DNA of 19,615 bases from Cyanobium sp. (GCA_014191535.1 BJHC01000002.1:1-19615); one strand, 5' to 3'. Numbered from the stretch's first letter, positions 8,166-16,287 are shown. Translations and numbers: made by a program. Notes: generated by a model not told the origin, from the letters alone.

Positions 8166-8648
8166 ATGCGTGCCCTGCAAGTTCATCTCCTGGCCGCGCT
8201 GCTCTGCCTGTGCGGGTGGTTGCTGCCCGCCGTTCCACCGGCCCAGGCTGCCGCTGACCTCACCGTGTCGCAGGTGAGCCTGGAGCCGTGCCCCAGCGCG
8301 GACATCGGCGCCCAACCGCAGCTGCGCCGCCCCAGTGGCGCCAGCTGCTACGTGCTGCGCGGCACGGTGACGAACCCGGGCCGGAAGCCGGTGGTGGACA
8401 CCGATGTGTTCGCCCAGATCCTGGATGCCAGCGGCGAGCCGGTGCTGCAGAACCGTGCGCGGGTGGGATCCATCGGTGATGTGCCACCGGGGGAGTCGAC
8501 GTTCGCCCTGCGGCTGGCGGTGCCCGCCGGCACCCCCGGCCCGTTCAGCTTCACCAATGTGAAAGCCCGCGGCTTCAAGGCTCCCGTGCGCACCCGCGCC
8601 GGGGCCTACGACGATCTCCTGCCCCTGGAGCAGGACGTGGTGTCCTGA
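8166..8648 (+). CDS. Secreted protein of unknown function (possible FxLYD-like domain)
   Basis: The 160-aa product starts with a clear Sec signal peptide: a short basic start, a hydrophobic core at about 7-21 and a likely cleavage after PPAQA near residue 28. The mature part looks all-beta. It contains VLRGTVTNPGRKPV, DVFAQILDASGEPV and then GDVPPGESTFALRL, a layout that resembles FxLYD-type domains in which a strand describing a stable modification is followed by a PxGE turn. That fold call is inference. Two cysteines (about 42 and 61) could form a disulfide in the periplasm or lumen. I do not recognise a specific family. It probably forms an operon with the MazG-like gene 20 bases upstream and is convergent with yggT. 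Confidence 0.72.
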   Translation: MRALQVHLLAALLCLCGWLLPAVPPAQAAADLTVSQVSLEPCPSADIGAQPQLRRPSGASCYVLRGTVTNPGRKPVVDTDVFAQILDASGEPVLQNRARVGSIGDVPPGESTFALRLAVPAGTPGPFSFTNVKARGFKAPVRTRAGAYDDLLPLEQDVVS

Positions 8649-8667
8649 ACCCGCTGCGCCTCAGGGC

Positions 8668-8955
8668 TCAGTAGGCGGCGTAGAAGAACACCCGGCTCTG
8701 CTCCAGCAGCGTCTGGATCAACTGCAGCGCCAGAAAGGCCACGATCGCGGAGAGGTCGAGGCCCCCCAGGGGGGGGATCAGGCCCCGGAACACATTCAGA
8801 TAGGGGTCGGTGACGGCACTCACCGTGGAGAGCACCGGGTTGCCCCAATCGAGATTCGGGAACCAGGTGAGCAGCACCCGCACCAGCAGCACCAGGGTGT
8901 AGATCGACAGGGTCTGGGCGAGAACCCCGATCAGATCGCCGATCACAGGTGCCAT
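8668..8955 (-). CDS. YggT / Ycf19 family membrane protein
   Basis: The 95-aa protein has two strongly hydrophobic segments (about 10-31 and 68-88). The conserved YggT/Ycf19 features are LVRVLLTWFPNLDW after the first helix, then VTDPYLNVFRGLIPPLGGLDLSAI. Members are integral membrane proteins linked to membrane homeostasis or, in cyanobacteria and plastids (CCB3/YlmG), to nucleoid or cytochrome b6f biogenesis. The exact function of this copy is not known. It lies 53 bases downstream of scpB on the same strand and is convergent with the secreted-protein gene, 19 bases away, with no clear terminator between. Confidence 0.92.
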   Translation of the reverse strand: MAPVIGDLIGVLAQTLSIYTLVLLVRVLLTWFPNLDWGNPVLSTVSAVTDPYLNVFRGLIPPLGGLDLSAIVAFLALQLIQTLLEQSRVFFYAAY

Positions 8956-9008
8956 GGGTGCCGTCTGGGGATGGTGGTGGGGTCAGCCGTGACTTTAGGC
9001 AGCCCGAT

Positions 9009-9593
9009 TCAGGCCGCCTGCTGGTCGGGCTCGATCGGCGTCTCTGCCTCGGCGCGGGCCTGACGGCGGGGCACCAGGTCGTCGGTTTTCACCTGGAAGG
9101 TGCGGTGGAACTTCTCGCTCAGGGTGAGCCAGAAGGAGCGCCCTTCGCTCTGGCGTTTGCGCTCAATGAAGTTCTGGGCCAGCAATTCCTTGATGTGGTC
9201 GTAGGCACTGGACCCGCGCAGGTCCACCAGCTCCGACTGCAGGATCCGCTTCTTGAGGGCGATGGTGGCCAGGGTGCGCAGGGCGGCGGTGGACAGGTCC
9301 ACCGGCAGCAGGTTCTGCACCAGATCCCCCAGGCCATCCCGCAGCTGCAGGCTGTAGCGCTGCCCCTCCTGACGCACCTCCAGGGCCGTGTCACGGTGGG
9401 CGTAGTCGGCCATCAGGGTGATCAGGCCCAGCTCCGCCTGGTCACGGCTGACGCCGGCAATCTCCGCCAATTCCCCCAGGGTGAGCGCACGGCCCTTCAG
9501 GTAGAGGATCGCCTCCAACCGCGCCGGCAGGGACAGGGGATCGCGCTGCTCGAGCAACGGTTCTGGGGTCGTGTCTGGGGTTTCCCGTTCCAT
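9009..9593 (-). CDS. scpB: Segregation and condensation protein B (ScpB)
   Basis: The 194-aa protein matches ScpB in length and layout: two winged-helix domains at about 20-95 and 100-170. Family motifs include ARLEAILYLKGRALTLGELA near the N-terminus and ALRTLATIALKKRILQSELV followed by SSAYDHIKELLAQNFIE in the second domain. ScpB works with ScpA and SMC in the bacterial condensin complex that compacts and segregates the chromosome. The ATG is preceded by a GGGGGAG Shine-Dalgarno-like sequence. It lies 23 bases after the ilvA stop, so it is probably translated from an ilvA-scpB-yggT transcript. No scpA is visible in the window. Confidence 0.95.
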   Translation of the reverse strand: MERETPDTTPEPLLEQRDPLSLPARLEAILYLKGRALTLGELAEIAGVSRDQAELGLITLMADYAHRDTALEVRQEGQRYSLQLRDGLGDLVQNLLPVDLSTAALRTLATIALKKRILQSELVDLRGSSAYDHIKELLAQNFIERKRQSEGRSFWLTLSEKFHRTFQVKTDDLVPRRQARAEAETPIEPDQQAA

Positions 9594-9616
9594 GGCTCCC
9601 CCATCACAGCCGCAAG

Positions 9617-11218
9617 TTATCCCACTCCAACGGCTCCGGCCAGTTCCCCCAGAAACAGCCGGTAGGCGGGGTTCTCGGTTTCATCCACGTACTGGTATCC
9701 CAGGCCCTGCAGGAAGGCCTGCCAGTCGTTCATCTCCTGGGGCGGCACCTGCACCCCCACCACGATCCGCCCCACGTCCGCGCCGTGGTTGCGGTAATGA
9801 AAAATACTGATGTTCCAGTTGGGATGCAGGCTGGTGAGGAAGCGCATCAGCGCCCCCGGCCGCTCCGGAAACTCAAACCGGTACAGCAGTTCGCGACCCT
9901 GACCAGCCGCTTCGCCGGCGGCGGCGGGCAGGCGGCCGCCCACCATGTGGCGCAGATGCAGCTTGGAGAGCTCGTCGTTGGAGAGATCCAGGCAGGGGAA
10001 GCCCGCCTGCTGCAGATCGTGGATCAGGTTCTGTTCATCGCTGCTGCCGCTGGTCTGCACCCCCACGAAGATGTGGGCACGGCCGGGATCCGCCAACCGA
10101 TAGCTGAATTCGGTGAGGTTGCGTTGCCCCAGCAGCGTGCAGAACTCCCGCAGACTCCCAGCCCGCTCTGGGATTTCCACCGCCAGCATCGCTTCGCGGT
10201 CTTCGCTGATCTCAGTGCGCTCCGCCACGAAGCGCAGGCGATCGAAGTTCATGTTGGCGCCACAGGCCACCGCCACCAGGGTTTGGCCATGGCGGCCGCG
10301 TCGGGCCACATCGGCCTTCATGCCAGCCACCGCCAGGGCCCCTGCGGGCTCGAGGATCGAACGGGTGTCCTCGAAGACGTCCTTGATGGCGGCGCAGATG
10401 GCGTCCGTGTCCACGGTGACCATGGCGTCCACGTGGCGGCGTGCCAGCTCGAAGGTCTGGACCCCCACCTCCCGCACGGCAACGCCGTCGGCGAACAGCC
10501 CCACCTGCTCCAGCCTGACCCGTTCCCCCAGCGCCAGGGAGCGCGTCATGGCATCGGCATCCACCGGCTCCACGCCGATCACCTCCACCTCCGGCCAGAG
10601 GCTTTTCACGTAGGCGGCGATGCCGGCGATCAAGCCCCCTCCCCCCACTGCCACGTAGATGGCATCCGGGGGCTCGGAGCATTGGCGCAGGATTTCCAGG
10701 GCGATCGTGCCCTGGCCGGCGATCACCTCCGGGTCGTCGAAGGGGTGGATGAAGGTGAGACCGCGCTGCTCGGCCAGGCGCAGGGCCTCCGCACAGGCGG
10801 CGTCATAGGTGTCGCCGAACAACACCACCTCCGCCCCGCGGTTGGCGACGGCCCGCACCTTCATCTCCGGGGTGGTCACCGGCATCACGATCACGGCCCG
10901 GCAGCCGAGCTTCTGGGCCCCCAGGGCCACCCCCTGGGCATGGTTGCCGGCGCTGGCGGCGATCACACCCCGCTCCAGCTCCGCCGGGCTGAGGCCGGCC
11001 ATCTTGTTGTAGGCACCGCGCAGCTTGAAGCTGAACACCGGCTGCAGGTCTTCCCGCTTCAGCAGCACGGTGTTCCCCAGCCGCCGCGACAGGTTGGGGG
11101 CCGGGTCCAGGGGTGTTTCGATCGCCACGTCGTAGACGCGGGCCCGCAGGATTCGTTGCAGCATCTCCTGTTCCGTCGGCCAGGGGTCCCCCTGGTGGCT
11201 GGCGGCGGTTGTGCTCAT
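9617..11218 (-). CDS. ilvA: Threonine ammonia-lyase, biosynthetic (threonine dehydratase)
   Basis: The 533-aa enzyme deaminates threonine to 2-oxobutanoate, the first committed step of isoleucine synthesis. It is a fold-type II PLP enzyme. The PLP lysine is Lys65 in FSFKLRGAYNK, SAGNHAQG at 89-96 holds the substrate loop and VGGGGLIAG at 191-199 binds the cofactor phosphate. Two ACT-like regulatory domains follow (about 343-420 and 443-523), each starting with a IPERAGSL or FPERPGAL motif. This is the long biosynthetic form, expected to be inhibited by isoleucine, rather than the short catabolic TdcB type. It heads a minus-strand run with scpB and yggT and is divergent from dxs. Confidence 0.98.
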   Translation of the reverse strand: MSTTAASHQGDPWPTEQEMLQRILRARVYDVAIETPLDPAPNLSRRLGNTVLLKREDLQPVFSFKLRGAYNKMAGLSPAELERGVIAASAGNHAQGVALGAQKLGCRAVIVMPVTTPEMKVRAVANRGAEVVLFGDTYDAACAEALRLAEQRGLTFIHPFDDPEVIAGQGTIALEILRQCSEPPDAIYVAVGGGGLIAGIAAYVKSLWPEVEVIGVEPVDADAMTRSLALGERVRLEQVGLFADGVAVREVGVQTFELARRHVDAMVTVDTDAICAAIKDVFEDTRSILEPAGALAVAGMKADVARRGRHGQTLVAVACGANMNFDRLRFVAERTEISEDREAMLAVEIPERAGSLREFCTLLGQRNLTEFSYRLADPGRAHIFVGVQTSGSSDEQNLIHDLQQAGFPCLDLSNDELSKLHLRHMVGGRLPAAAGEAAGQGRELLYRFEFPERPGALMRFLTSLHPNWNISIFHYRNHGADVGRIVVGVQVPPQEMNDWQAFLQGLGYQYVDETENPAYRLFLGELAGAVGVG

Positions 11219-11336
11219 GGACCTGCGGTGATCCCTTCAGTGTGCCAACAGCTGGAAGCTCGCCCCGAACGTCTGTGCTGAACCGACACTCCACCGGTGG
11301 CAGCGCGTAGGCTCAACCAGGTTCAAGGCCTCTGGC
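11219..11336. promoter_or_regulatory. Divergent ilvA / dxs intergenic region with palindrome
   Basis: This 118-base gap must hold promoters for ilvA (minus) and dxs (plus). It includes a perfect 10-base palindrome, CCACCGGTGG, at 11291-11300. A TAGGCT at about 11308-11313 is a possible -10 for dxs, with a poor -35 (CCGACA) 19 bases upstream that overlaps the palindrome flank. An AAGG lies 8 bases before the dxs ATG. I see no T-box-like or other riboswitch fold. Confidence 0.3.
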
Positions 11337-13244
11337 ATGCATCTCAGCGAGCTGACGCATCCGAATCAGCTGCACGGCCTGAGCACCGCCGAGCTTGAGG
11401 GCATTGCCCGCCAGATCCGCGAACGCCATCTGGAGGTGGTGAGCACCAGTGGCGGCCACTTGGGCCCAGGCCTGGGCGTGGTGGAACTGACGCTTGCCCT
11501 CTATCAAACCCTTGACCTCGACCACGATCGGGTGGTCTGGGATGTGGGCCATCAGGCCTACCCCCACAAGCTGATCACCGGCCGCTACAACGACTTCCAC
11601 ACCCTGCGCCAGCAGAACGGGGTGGCGGGTTATCTGAAGCGCTGCGAGAGCCGCTTCGACCATTTCGGCGCCGGCCACGCCAGCACCTCCATCTCGGCGG
11701 CCCTGGGCATGGCCCTGGCCCGGGATCAGCGCGGCGAAGCCTTCAAGTGCGTGGCCGTCATCGGCGACGGCTCTCTCACCGGTGGCATGGCCCTGGAGGC
11801 CATCAACCACGCCGGCCACCTGCCCAAGACCCGCCTGTTGGTGGTGCTGAACGACAACGACATGTCGATCAGTCCGCCGGTGGGGGCCCTCTCCACCCAC
11901 CTCAACCGCATGCGGCACAGCAAGCCGCTGCAGTTCCTGCAGGACAACGCCGAGGAGGCGATCAAGCACCTGCCGTTCATGCACGGCGAGCTCCCCACGG
12001 AGCTCAAGAACCTCAAGGAGAGCATGAAGCGCCTGGCGGTGCCCAAGCTGGGCGCCGTGTTCGAGGAACTGGGCTTCACCTACATGGGTCCGGTGGATGG
12101 CCATGACATCGCCGGCATGGTCAAGGTGTTCCAGCAGGCCCATGAGCACGAGGGCCCGGTGCTGGTGCATGTGGCCACCACCAAAGGCAAGGGCTACGCC
12201 TATGCCGAGGAAGACCAGGTGGGCTACCACGCCCAGAGCGCCTTCGACCTGGCCACCGGCAAGGCCTATCCCTCCAGCAAGCCCAAACCCCCCAGCTACA
12301 GCAAGGTGTTCGGGCAGACCCTGATCAAGATCTGCGAACAGGATCCGCGGGTGGTGGGCATCACCGCCGCCATGGCCACCGGCACCGGCCTCGATTTGCT
12401 GGAGAAGGCCCGGCCCCATCAATACTTCGATGTGGGCATCGCCGAGCAGCACGCGGTGACCATGGCCGCCGGCATGGCCTGTGAGGGCCTGCGGCCCGTC
12501 TGCGCGATCTACAGCACCTTCCTGCAGCGGGCCTACGACCAACTCATCCACGACGTGGGCATTCAGAACCTGCCCGTCACCTTCGTGATGGACCGGGCTG
12601 GGATCGTTGGCGCCGATGGCCCCACCCATCAGGGCCAGTACGACATCAGCTACCTGCGCTGTGTGCCCAACTTCACGGTGATGGCCCCCAAGGATGAGGC
12701 GGAGCTTCAGCGGATGCTGATCACCTGCCTGCAGCACGACGGCCCCACCGCCCTGCGGATTCCCCGTGGCGAAGGGGAGGGGGCTCCTCTGCTGGAGGAG
12801 GGTTGGCAGCCCCTGGAGATCGGCCGGGGTGAGCTGCTGGCCGATGGTGACGACCTGCTGATCGTGGCCTACGGCGCCATGGTGGCCCCCGCCATGGCTA
12901 CTGCTGGTCTGCTGCAGGAGCAGGGCGTACGGGCTGCCGTGATCAATGCCCGTTTCCTGCGTCCGCTCGACGAGGCCCTGATCCTGCCCATGGCCCGCCG
13001 CATCGGCCGCGTGGTGACCATGGAGGAGGGCTGCCTGGCGGGCGGCTTTGGCGCCGCGGTGGTGGAAACCCTCAACGACCACGATGTGCTGGTGCCCGTT
13101 CACCGCATCGGCATTCCCGATGTGCTGGTGGACCACGCCAGTCCGGATCAGAGCAAGCAGGCCCTGGGGCTCACCCCGGCCCAGATGGCCGACGGCATCC
13201 TCCAGCGCTTCACCAGCCTGCGCCGCCAGCCGGTGGGTGTCTGA
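11337..13244 (+). CDS. dxs: 1-deoxy-D-xylulose-5-phosphate synthase
   Basis: The 635-aa thiamine-diphosphate enzyme condenses pyruvate and glyceraldehyde 3-phosphate to DXP, the entry step of the MEP isoprenoid pathway. This pathway feeds carotenoids, phytyl chains and quinones in a cyanobacterium. Visible residues include His41 in [11 protein letters not shown], the ThDP/Mg motif GDGSLTGG from about 143 with Asn172-Asp173 (LNDND) completing it, and the conserved Glu370 in [10 protein letters not shown]. The C-terminal transketolase-like domain is complete. The ATG at 11337 gives the family N-terminus. Its last eight bases overlap the GTG start of the next gene, so the two are probably translationally coupled. 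Confidence 0.99.
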   Translation: MHLSELTHPNQLHGLSTAELEGIARQIRERHLEVVSTSGGHLGPGLGVVELTLALYQTLDLDHDRVVWDVGHQAYPHKLITGRYNDFHTLRQQNGVAGYLKRCESRFDHFGAGHASTSISAALGMALARDQRGEAFKCVAVIGDGSLTGGMALEAINHAGHLPKTRLLVVLNDNDMSISPPVGALSTHLNRMRHSKPLQFLQDNAEEAIKHLPFMHGELPTELKNLKESMKRLAVPKLGAVFEELGFTYMGPVDGHDIAGMVKVFQQAHEHEGPVLVHVATTKGKGYAYAEEDQVGYHAQSAFDLATGKAYPSSKPKPPSYSKVFGQTLIKICEQDPRVVGITAAMATGTGLDLLEKARPHQYFDVGIAEQHAVTMAAGMACEGLRPVCAIYSTFLQRAYDQLIHDVGIQNLPVTFVMDRAGIVGADGPTHQGQYDISYLRCVPNFTVMAPKDEAELQRMLITCLQHDGPTALRIPRGEGEGAPLLEEGWQPLEIGRGELLADGDDLLIVAYGAMVAPAMATAGLLQEQGVRAAVINARFLRPLDEALILPMARRIGRVVTMEEGCLAGGFGAAVVETLNDHDVLVPVHRIGIPDVLVDHASPDQSKQALGLTPAQMADGILQRFTSLRRQPVGV

Positions 13245-14421
13245 CCCGCAGGTTCTGATCGTTGGCGCGGGCCCCTCTGGGGCGGATCTGGCCTACCGGC
13301 TAGCCGTAGCCGGCGTGGATGTGATGGTGGTGGACCGCCTGGCGGACCTGCGTCAGGCCGCCTTCAGCAGCGCCGCCGTGCCCTGGTCTGCCGTGGAGGA
13401 GCACCAGCTTCCAGAGTCGGTGATCGCGGCCCGCTGGAGCGGTTGGCAGTTGCTGGGGCCCGGTGGGCAGCGGCGCCAATGGCAGGCACCGCAACCGTTG
13501 GGCGCGGTGCTGGATTTCGGGGCGTTGCGGCACTGGTTGGCCCGCCGCGCCGAGGCGGCCGGTGCGCGGGTTGCCCTGGGCTGGCGTGCGGAGGGCTGGC
13601 GGCCCCATGGCGCGGGCGCTTGCGTGCAGTTGCGTGGTCCCGCTGGCGAGAGCCGCGCCGTTGAGGCCAACTGGGTGGTGGATGCCAGTGGACAGCAACG
13701 GGCCCTGCTGGGGGAGCCTCCCCCCACCCAGCATCCGCTGGTGCGCGGTGTGGGGGTGGAGTGGTTGGTCCAGGTGGATCCCCTGGCCTGGCAGCGCTGG
13801 GCCGATCAACTCAGTTTCATGCTGGGCAGCGATTGGGTTCCCCAGGGCTATGGCTGGGTCTTCCCCATGGGACCCGGCGTGCTGAAGGTGGGGATCTGTC
13901 GCCTCTGCGACCCCCGCGGGCCCCAACCGCCGTTGCAGACACTGCTCCAGCAGCTGCTCGATCGCCTGGGCCTGGGGGGCTGCCCGGTGCTGGATCGCCA
14001 TGGCGGCCTGGTGCGCAGCAGCATTCATCGGCGCGAAAACCACCAATGCGGCCCCCTGCTGGGGCTGGGGGATGCGGTGAGCACCGCCAACCTGCTGGGG
14101 GGCGAAGGCATCCGCCATGCCCTCAGCAGCAGTGCTGTGCTGGCGCCACTGCTGTTAACGGCCCTGTCCGGCAAGCCGAGTGCTCTGCGCCACTACCCCC
14201 GCCGGCTGCGGCGACGGCTGGGTTGGCGGTGGTCCCTGAGCGGACGGCTCGCCCAACGCACCTGGCTTGGGCTACGCACAGCGGCGGCGGATCGGCGCCT
14301 GAACAGCTTGCTGAGGGGGCTGGAGGGCTGCTCCGCCGACGACCTGTCAGCACTGTTGTTCGACTACCGCTTCGAGCGCTATGGGCTGAGGGCCTTGCCC
14401 TATGCCCTGGGCTGGCGCTGA
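13237..14421 (+). CDS. FAD-dependent oxidoreductase, geranylgeranyl reductase family
   Basis: From a GTG at 13237 the 394-aa product begins [20 protein letters not shown], a Rossmann FAD-binding site with GxGxxG at 10-15 and Asp33 at the end of the second strand. Further family marks are VVDASG near 147, GYGWVFPMG at 204-212 and [16 protein letters not shown] at about 277-292. The last two are typical of the geranylgeranyl reductase / lycopene-cyclase-like flavoprotein superfamily. It is shorter and more divergent than ChlP, which should be encoded elsewhere. The start is set by similarity and overlaps dxs by eight bases; the frame open upstream inside dxs is a shadow. Location with dxs suggests a prenyl or carotenoid substrate, but that is inference. 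Confidence 0.9.
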   Translation: MSDPQVLIVGAGPSGADLAYRLAVAGVDVMVVDRLADLRQAAFSSAAVPWSAVEEHQLPESVIAARWSGWQLLGPGGQRRQWQAPQPLGAVLDFGALRHWLARRAEAAGARVALGWRAEGWRPHGAGACVQLRGPAGESRAVEANWVVDASGQQRALLGEPPPTQHPLVRGVGVEWLVQVDPLAWQRWADQLSFMLGSDWVPQGYGWVFPMGPGVLKVGICRLCDPRGPQPPLQTLLQQLLDRLGLGGCPVLDRHGGLVRSSIHRRENHQCGPLLGLGDAVSTANLLGGEGIRHALSSSAVLAPLLLTALSGKPSALRHYPRRLRRRLGWRWSLSGRLAQRTWLGLRTAAADRRLNSLLRGLEGCSADDLSALLFDYRFERYGLRALPYALGWR

Positions 14422-14429
14422 GGCCAGGC

Positions 14430-14457
14430 CTGGGGGCCGATGCTGGCTCGGCCCCAG
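14430..14457. terminator. GC-rich bulged hairpin between convergent genes
   Basis: CTGGGGGCCGA (14430-14440) pairs with TCGGCCCCAG (14448-14457), leaving a 7-base loop and one bulged G. It lies just past the oxidoreductase stop (14421) and just past the psaK stop on the other strand, the right place for a bidirectional terminator. There is no T-run on either side, so it may be a transcript-end or stability hairpin rather than a classical intrinsic terminator. Confidence 0.5.
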
Positions 14458-14472
14458 ACCCGTGGCGGTCGC

Positions 14473-14730
14473 TCAGACCACGCCGCGGGCGGCCAGGCCC
14501 AGGATGGCGCCCATGCCGAGGATGTGGCCGAAGGAGGTGGTGGCCAGCAGGGCTGCGTGGCTCATGCCGCCGAACATGGTGGGGTTGGGCAGCTGGGCAC
14601 CCTCGTTGGGGTACTTCATGGTGGCTTTGCCGATGCCGATGGCGATCACATTGGCGACGATCATCACCAGGCCCACCTTCGGCGACCAGGCAACGGAAGC
14701 GGGGGCGATGGCCAGCAGGGGAGCGAGCAT
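14473..14730 (-). CDS. psaK: Photosystem I reaction centre subunit PsaK
   Basis: The 85-aa protein has the PsaK signature: SPKVGLVMIVANVIAIGIGK in the first TM helix, a short stromal loop with KYPNEGAQLPNPTMFGG, then ALLATTSFGHILGMGAILGL in the second helix. PsaK is a peripheral two-helix subunit at the edge of PSI. It binds chlorophyll and takes part in energy transfer or PSI-antenna coupling. The ATG at 14730 gives the usual short N-terminus. An in-frame GTG at 14748, six codons upstream with GGAAG before it, is an alternative start. It lies 57 bases (39 from the GTG) after the DUF3593 stop and may share a transcript with it or have its own promoter in that gap. Confidence 0.95.
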   Translation of the reverse strand: MLAPLLAIAPASVAWSPKVGLVMIVANVIAIGIGKATMKYPNEGAQLPNPTMFGGMSHAALLATTSFGHILGMGAILGLAARGVV

Positions 14731-14787
14731 CGGAATCTCAAGCGACACCTCATCTTCCGGGGGGGATGGGCCAGCTCGCTCCGGCGC

Positions 14788-15120
14788 TTAAGACTTGTTC
14801 ACTGCCGTTGGCTTGCTGCCGGCCTGGCGAAAACCCAACAGCACCAGCAGGTTGCTGAGGGTGAGGAAGGCTTCGGCGCCCCCATGCAGGGGATCCACAT
14901 CCGCCAGCTGCTTCCCGTAGATCCCCTCCGCCACCAGGGCGGCGGCAATCGTGATCAGCACAAACAACAGCGTCAGGCAGAAGCCCCAGAAGGCCAGCCG
15001 CGGCATCCGGCCCGAACGCCAGCTCCACCACAGGAACAGCAGATAGGGCAGCAACGACAGGGCGAACAACGGGGCCGGATCGATGCCCGCCAGGGCCTGC
15101 AACAGGGCTTGGGCTCCCAT
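14788..15120 (-). CDS. DUF3593 membrane protein
   Basis: The 110-aa product has three hydrophobic segments (about 16-33, 41-64 and 84-101). It includes FALSLLPYLLFLWW, an aromatic-rich first helix, and DVDPLHGGAEAFLTLSNLLVLLGF near the end. This matches DUF3593, a family restricted to cyanobacteria and plastid-bearing eukaryotes. The ATG at 15120 is chosen because the frame upstream runs into the overlapping ycf49 gene without similarity. It starts four bases after the ycf49 stop, so the two are almost certainly co-translated. Function unknown; phyletic spread and context with psaK point to the thylakoid, which is inference. Confidence 0.9.
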   Translation of the reverse strand: MGAQALLQALAGIDPAPLFALSLLPYLLFLWWSWRSGRMPRLAFWGFCLTLLFVLITIAAALVAEGIYGKQLADVDPLHGGAEAFLTLSNLLVLLGFRQAGSKPTAVNKS

Positions 15121-15124
15121 GGCC

Positions 15125-15421
15125 TCAGGCCCTCGCGCGGCGGTTGAGGTTCCAGGCGGCGAGCGCCAGGGTGGCGTTACCCAGCAGGGTGCAGCCCGCC
15201 TGCAGCACCACCAGCCCATCGAGGGCAGCGGCGTTGTCGAACAGGTGCCAGGTGCAGGCCGCCATGGCGCTGACCAGTGCGGGCGTCATGGCCAGGGCCA
15301 GCCACGACCATTCCGGCTCGCCACGGCGCTTCCCCCAACGTTGGATCGCCGCCATGGCCAGCCCCCACTCCAGAACGGAGGCCACGTGGATCCACCAGGT
15401 GGGGAGCGACAGGGCGTGCAT
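15125..15421 (-). CDS. ycf49: Ycf49-like DUF2499 membrane protein
   Basis: The 98-aa protein begins MHALSLPTWWIHVASVLEWG and contains TPALVSAMAACTWHLFDN and LQAGCTLLGNATLALAAW. These are the core motifs of DUF2499, called Ycf49 in algal plastid genomes. It has about three hydrophobic helices and conserved His and Trp residues in the middle one (CTWH), which could bind a cofactor. Function unknown. The next gene, DUF3593, begins four bases downstream. In plants and cyanobacteria the two families tend to occur together, so a two-subunit membrane complex is plausible. The upstream neighbour is a 62-codon ORF on the same strand, 20 bases away. Confidence 0.9.
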   Translation of the reverse strand: MHALSLPTWWIHVASVLEWGLAMAAIQRWGKRRGEPEWSWLALAMTPALVSAMAACTWHLFDNAAALDGLVVLQAGCTLLGNATLALAAWNLNRRARA

Positions 15422-15441
15422 GGCCCCGGTCTAAGCGGCCA

Positions 15442-15630
15442 TCACTCGACGGTGTGACTGCTGAACTGTTCGAACACCGTGCGCAGCACCGAGGCCATCT
15501 CCGGCTTCAGTTCACAGCCAGGGGTGGTCTGGGCCGCCAGCAGCAGCAGCGCACAGGCATCCACCAGCGAGGCCGCCTCATCACTGCTGAGGCTGATCAG
15601 ATGCTCTTCCCCGCAGTGTGTGACGTGCAA
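15442..15630 (-). CDS. Small hypothetical protein upstream of ycf49
   Basis: This is a 62-codon frame from a TTG at 15630 with the product starting MHVTHCGEEHLISLSSDEAA. It is acidic, with a central Ala/Leu-rich helix (about 20-33) and a C-terminal helical stretch. I do not recognise a family. It looks coding because it is followed 20 bases later by ycf49 on the same strand, keeps normal composition and lacks an opposing gene. The start is uncertain: no ATG or GTG is close and no Shine-Dalgarno is evident. It could be a short regulator or an orphan ORF. Confidence 0.55.
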   Translation of the reverse strand: MHVTHCGEEHLISLSSDEAASLVDACALLLLAAQTTPGCELKPEMASVLRTVFEQFSSHTVE

Positions 15631-15747
15631 CAGAACCGACCTGATTTGTAGCCCAGGCTACTTTTCTGAATCCCGTTTGTGGCAATCAGCAGGTTTGCTT
15701 CACCATTGCCCCTGGATCTGCGGGGAATTCCGTTCTGGCTTGCAGCC
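15631..15747. promoter_or_regulatory. Intergenic region with GTAGCC hairpin and T-run
   Basis: This 117-base gap is less GC-rich than the rest of the window. It separates the DOMON-like gene stop from the small ORF. At 15648-15661 GTAGCC and GGCTAC form a palindrome (5-bp stem, 4-base loop), followed on the plus strand by TTTT (15662-15665). On the minus strand TACAAA (15650-15645) could be a -10 for the small ORF / ycf49 genes, with no clear -35. The palindrome may be an operator, or a weak terminator for plus-strand transcripts. Confidence 0.35.
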
Positions 15748-16287
15748 TCAATGCAGCTGTTGAAGGCCAACGAAGCTGGCCCGTTGATGAAAATCCGGTT
15801 CCGCACCGCAATGGCGCAGAGCCCAGTACTGGCAACCCATTTCGCGATGCTCCAGCACCGTGGTGAGGGCGATCTCCAGGCGGGGATCAGCGGTTGTGAG
15901 CCAACTCGGCAACGGCAGCGCCAACGCCAGCGTGAGCCGCTGATCCGTGCGTTGCCAGGTCACCGGCAGGGCCTGAAGCCGCTGCTCTTCCCGACCACCA
16001 TGGCGGTAGGCATCAAATCGGTAGAGATTCCAATCCCCCCGGCAGCTCACGTTCAGTTCCCAGTAGCCGCAATCGTTCTCCACCCCAACGAAGGCTTCGA
16101 AACAGCTGCTCTGCCAGAGCCCATCGCAACGCCGGGGCACAGCCGTGGGGGCGGGCAGCACCAGCTGATCCAAGGGCCCGTCCAACTGAAAGGAGACGCT
16201 CAGCTCAGCGCCAATGGCACGGGCGCTCGCCGTGAGCTGGAACGGGTCGACCCCTGGGCCCGGCGCAAACGGCCGTAGCAGCGCCAT
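15748..16287 (-). CDS. DOMON-like domain protein
   Basis: The 179-aa protein is mostly beta-strand and contains LWQSSCFEAFVGVENDCGYW followed by ELNVSCRGDWNLYRFDAYR. This is the signature of the cyanobacterial DOMON-like family. DOMON-related folds bind sugars or haem in other proteins. No signal peptide is visible (MALLRPFAPGPGVDPF), so it is probably cytoplasmic. Its ATG shares one base with the stop of the upstream kinase (TGATG), a sign of translational coupling. It is the last gene of a three-gene minus-strand operon. Ligand and function unknown; a sugar or sugar-phosphate ligand would suit the kinase context, which is inference. Confidence 0.85.
   Translation of the reverse strand: MALLRPFAPGPGVDPFQLTASARAIGAELSVSFQLDGPLDQLVLPAPTAVPRRCDGLWQSSCFEAFVGVENDCGYWELNVSCRGDWNLYRFDAYRHGGREEQRLQALPVTWQRTDQRLTLALALPLPSWLTTADPRLEIALTTVLEHREMGCQYWALRHCGAEPDFHQRASFVGLQQLH

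Noticed and set aside
8649-8667. Possible terminator between the secreted-protein gene and yggT
   Set aside because: Only 19 bases; no stem of useful length and no T-run.
9785-11281. 498-codon plus-strand open frame opposite ilvA
   Set aside because: Antisense shadow; the IlvA frame has complete catalytic and ACT motifs.
11313-13136. 607-codon minus-strand open frame opposite dxs
   Set aside because: Shadow of dxs with Gly/His/Ala-rich translation.
15597-15806. 69-codon minus-strand frame across the gap before the small ORF
   Set aside because: It overlaps both the DOMON-like C-terminus and the 62-codon ORF in other frames, has no Shine-Dalgarno and no recognisable domain.
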